Shown here: positions 62,881 through 64,000 of the stretch, piece after piece
Position numbering within the stretch: position 1 is the stretch's first letter
Layout: the number at the start of each line of letters is the position of its first letter
The notes under the pieces: model-generated
Seen by the model: only the letters and a program-made list of their open reading frames with translations
What the model was told of the DNA's origin: nothing
The model's database searches: none
DNA from: Gammaproteobacteria bacterium
GTDB taxonomy: Bacteria > Pseudomonadota > Gammaproteobacteria > Eutrophobiales > Eutrophobiaceae
Length of the DNA: 64,000 nt
Direction: 5' to 3'
Assembly: GCA_947480335.1 (NCBI GenBank)
Contig: CANKCB010000011.1
Span: 1 to 64,000, forward strand
Translations under genes and position numbers: made by a program

Positions 62881-64000
62881 CTAACCCTGTGTTATTGGAA
62901 TAATATTATTGTATTTATTTTTAGACTCATCAAATTTTGCCACTGTTTCGAGAATTTTCCTGATTCTGACATCATCAAATAATAAACAGGCCGTTTCTAG
63001 CTCAGAAACTATGGACAACAACAGCTTTGTATTAATCTCCGGATGTCTGGCAATCAGGATTTTTTCATGCGAAGTTCTGGTTTTCTGTTCATCACTATAA
63101 AATAATTCTTCATGCAGTTTTTCCCCGAGGCGCAAACCGGTAATCCTGATTTCGATTGTTTTGTCTGGATGGGTATTGCTTAATTTAATCATTTTTTCTG
63201 CCAGATACAGAATCTTGATCGGTTTACCCATGTCAAGCACATAAATTTCGCCGCCCTGCCCCATAACGGCAGATTGCATGATCAGCTGACACGATTCCCG
63301 AATGGTCATGAAATAACGGGTAGTTTCAGGGTGCGTAACCGTTACCGGACCGCCATTTCGTATCTGCTGTTGAAAAAGTGGTACGACACTACCATCAGAG
63401 CCCAGTACATTACCAAACCGTACGGTTATAAAACGAGAATGACCTTTTGTATTGCGAGTTTCGCAATACATCTCCGCCAGTCTCTTGGTAGAGCCAAGCA
63501 CATTAACAGGATTGACGGCCTTGTCAGTGGAAATCAGCACGAACTTGTCTACTTGATATTTCTCGGCAGCATTGACCATATTGATGGTTCCAAATACGTT
63601 ATTATTTACTGCCTCGCGACATTGTGTCTCAAGTATAGGAACATGTTTATAGGCCGCCGCATGAAAAATTAATTGCGGATTATAGTTATTGAATATTGAA
63701 TCCACCTTGCCCTTATCACAGATATCGGCAAGCAAACCGGTTACTTTGAACCTGTCCTTGAAAGAATCCAGTTCCTGCATGATGCGGTACAAATTAAATT
63801 CACTTCGTTCAATTATAATCAGGTGTTTTGGATGCAGGCCTGAGATCTGTCTGCATAATTCTGATCCAATGGATCCGCCACCACCTGTCACCATGACTGT
63901 CTTGTTGGATATCCCCTGTTGTAATAACCGCCAATCAAGTTCGATCTTGTCACGCCCCAACAGATCATCAATTGAAACATCACGCAATTCTTTCAGACTG
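62881..64000 (-). CDS. nucleotide-sugar 4,6-dehydratase of the FlaA1/WbpM/CapD type, cut by the window edge
   Basis: The reading frame stays open to 64000, so the visible 372 residues are the C-terminal part of a larger protein; full WbpM-type proteins add four N-terminal membrane helices. Visible are LLGRDKIELD, the NAD-binding VTGGGGSIGSELCRQI, HAAAYKHVPILE, STDKAVNPVNVLGSTKR and the GLRLGEKLHEELF end. The position usually Tyr or Met, four residues before the last Lys, is Leu here. It would form 4-keto-6-deoxy sugars from a UDP-sugar such as UDP-GlcNAc; the exact product is not clear. galU follows after 7 bases. Confidence 0.88.
   Translation of the reverse strand, partial: SLKELRDVSIDDLLGRDKIELDWRLLQQGISNKTVMVTGGGGSIGSELCRQISGLHPKHLIIIERSEFNLYRIMQELDSFKDRFKVTGLLADICDKGKVDSIFNNYNPQLIFHAAAYKHVPILETQCREAVNNNVFGTINMVNAAEKYQVDKFVLISTDKAVNPVNVLGSTKRLAEMYCETRNTKGHSRFITVRFGNVLGSDGSVVPLFQQQIRNGGPVTVTHPETTRYFMTIRESCQLIMQSAVMGQGGEIYVLDMGKPIKILYLAEKMIKLSNTHPDKTIEIRITGLRLGEKLHEELFYSDEQKTRTSHEKILIARHPEINTKLLLSIVSELETACLLFDDVRIRKILETVAKFDESKNKYNNIIPITQG

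Noticed and set aside
61992-64000. Start of a full O-antigen or capsule cluster
   Set aside because: Only galU and one dehydratase are inside the window; calling a cluster would go beyond the evidence.

Overview
The window is a stretch of gammaproteobacterial chromosome, GC in the mid-40s by eye. It is nearly all core genome. Conserved blocks point to this class: ftsK-lolA-rarA-crcB-serS, thrS-infC-rpmI-rplT-pheS-pheT-ihfA-merR, comEC-exbB-exbD-lpxK-trm112-kdsB, aat-bpt, and pcm-rhodanese-tolC. lpxK, kdsB, lolA and tolC show a Gram-negative, LPS-bearing envelope. A persulfide dioxygenase with a split YeeE/YedE transporter hints at sulfur metabolism, but genus cannot be read from the sequence.

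Layout. 1-3320 is the only accessory-looking part: the right end of an IS3-family element, a large membrane protein with a C-terminal discoidin domain, an intact tRNA-Ser, and directly beside it the 5' half of a second tRNA-Ser. 3690-9706 (+) holds DUF1499 and YccA proteins, pntAB and the sulfur cassette. 9747-16015 (-) carries a GIY-YIG protein, serS, crcB, rarA, lolA and ftsK. 16274-20099 (+) carries DUF1820, an exported unknown, an acyltransferase-like protein, aat, bpt and infA. 20109-25471 (-) is the kdsB/lpxK/exb/comEC block. 25539-36168 has DUF2062, the Lol ABC transporter, tsaB, the glycine cleavage operon gcvT-H-P, asnS and a diguanylate cyclase. 36206-40857 (-) is a TPP riboswitch, thiC and glnE split into two genes. 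40916-43350 (+) is pcm-rhodanese-tolC. 43376-49472 (-) is glmS followed by a phosphorelay (sigma-54 regulator, HPt protein, CHASE hybrid kinase with a frameshift). 49684-57238 (-) is tRNA-Pro, the translation operon and tRNA-Val. 57347-64000 has a malic enzyme, uvrB, tRNA-Asn, galU and a nucleotide-sugar dehydratase running off the right edge.

How genes work together: pntAB sets the NADPH/NADH balance; LolA and the Lol ABC transporter move lipoproteins; LpxK, KdsB, GalU and the dehydratase feed surface polysaccharide synthesis; Aat and Bpt act on the N-end rule; GcvT/H/P oxidise glycine; the two GlnE halves should control glutamine synthetase, next to GlmS, another glutamine-using step, and its signalling genes.

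Most unusual points: glnE split exactly between its two catalytic halves and placed behind a riboswitch-controlled thiC; a one-base frameshift at an A6 run in the CHASE kinase; the tRNA-Ser half-gene scar; an AUC start for infC; and a single Lol permease gene where many relatives have lolC and lolE. I did not see a clearly undescribed multi-gene system.
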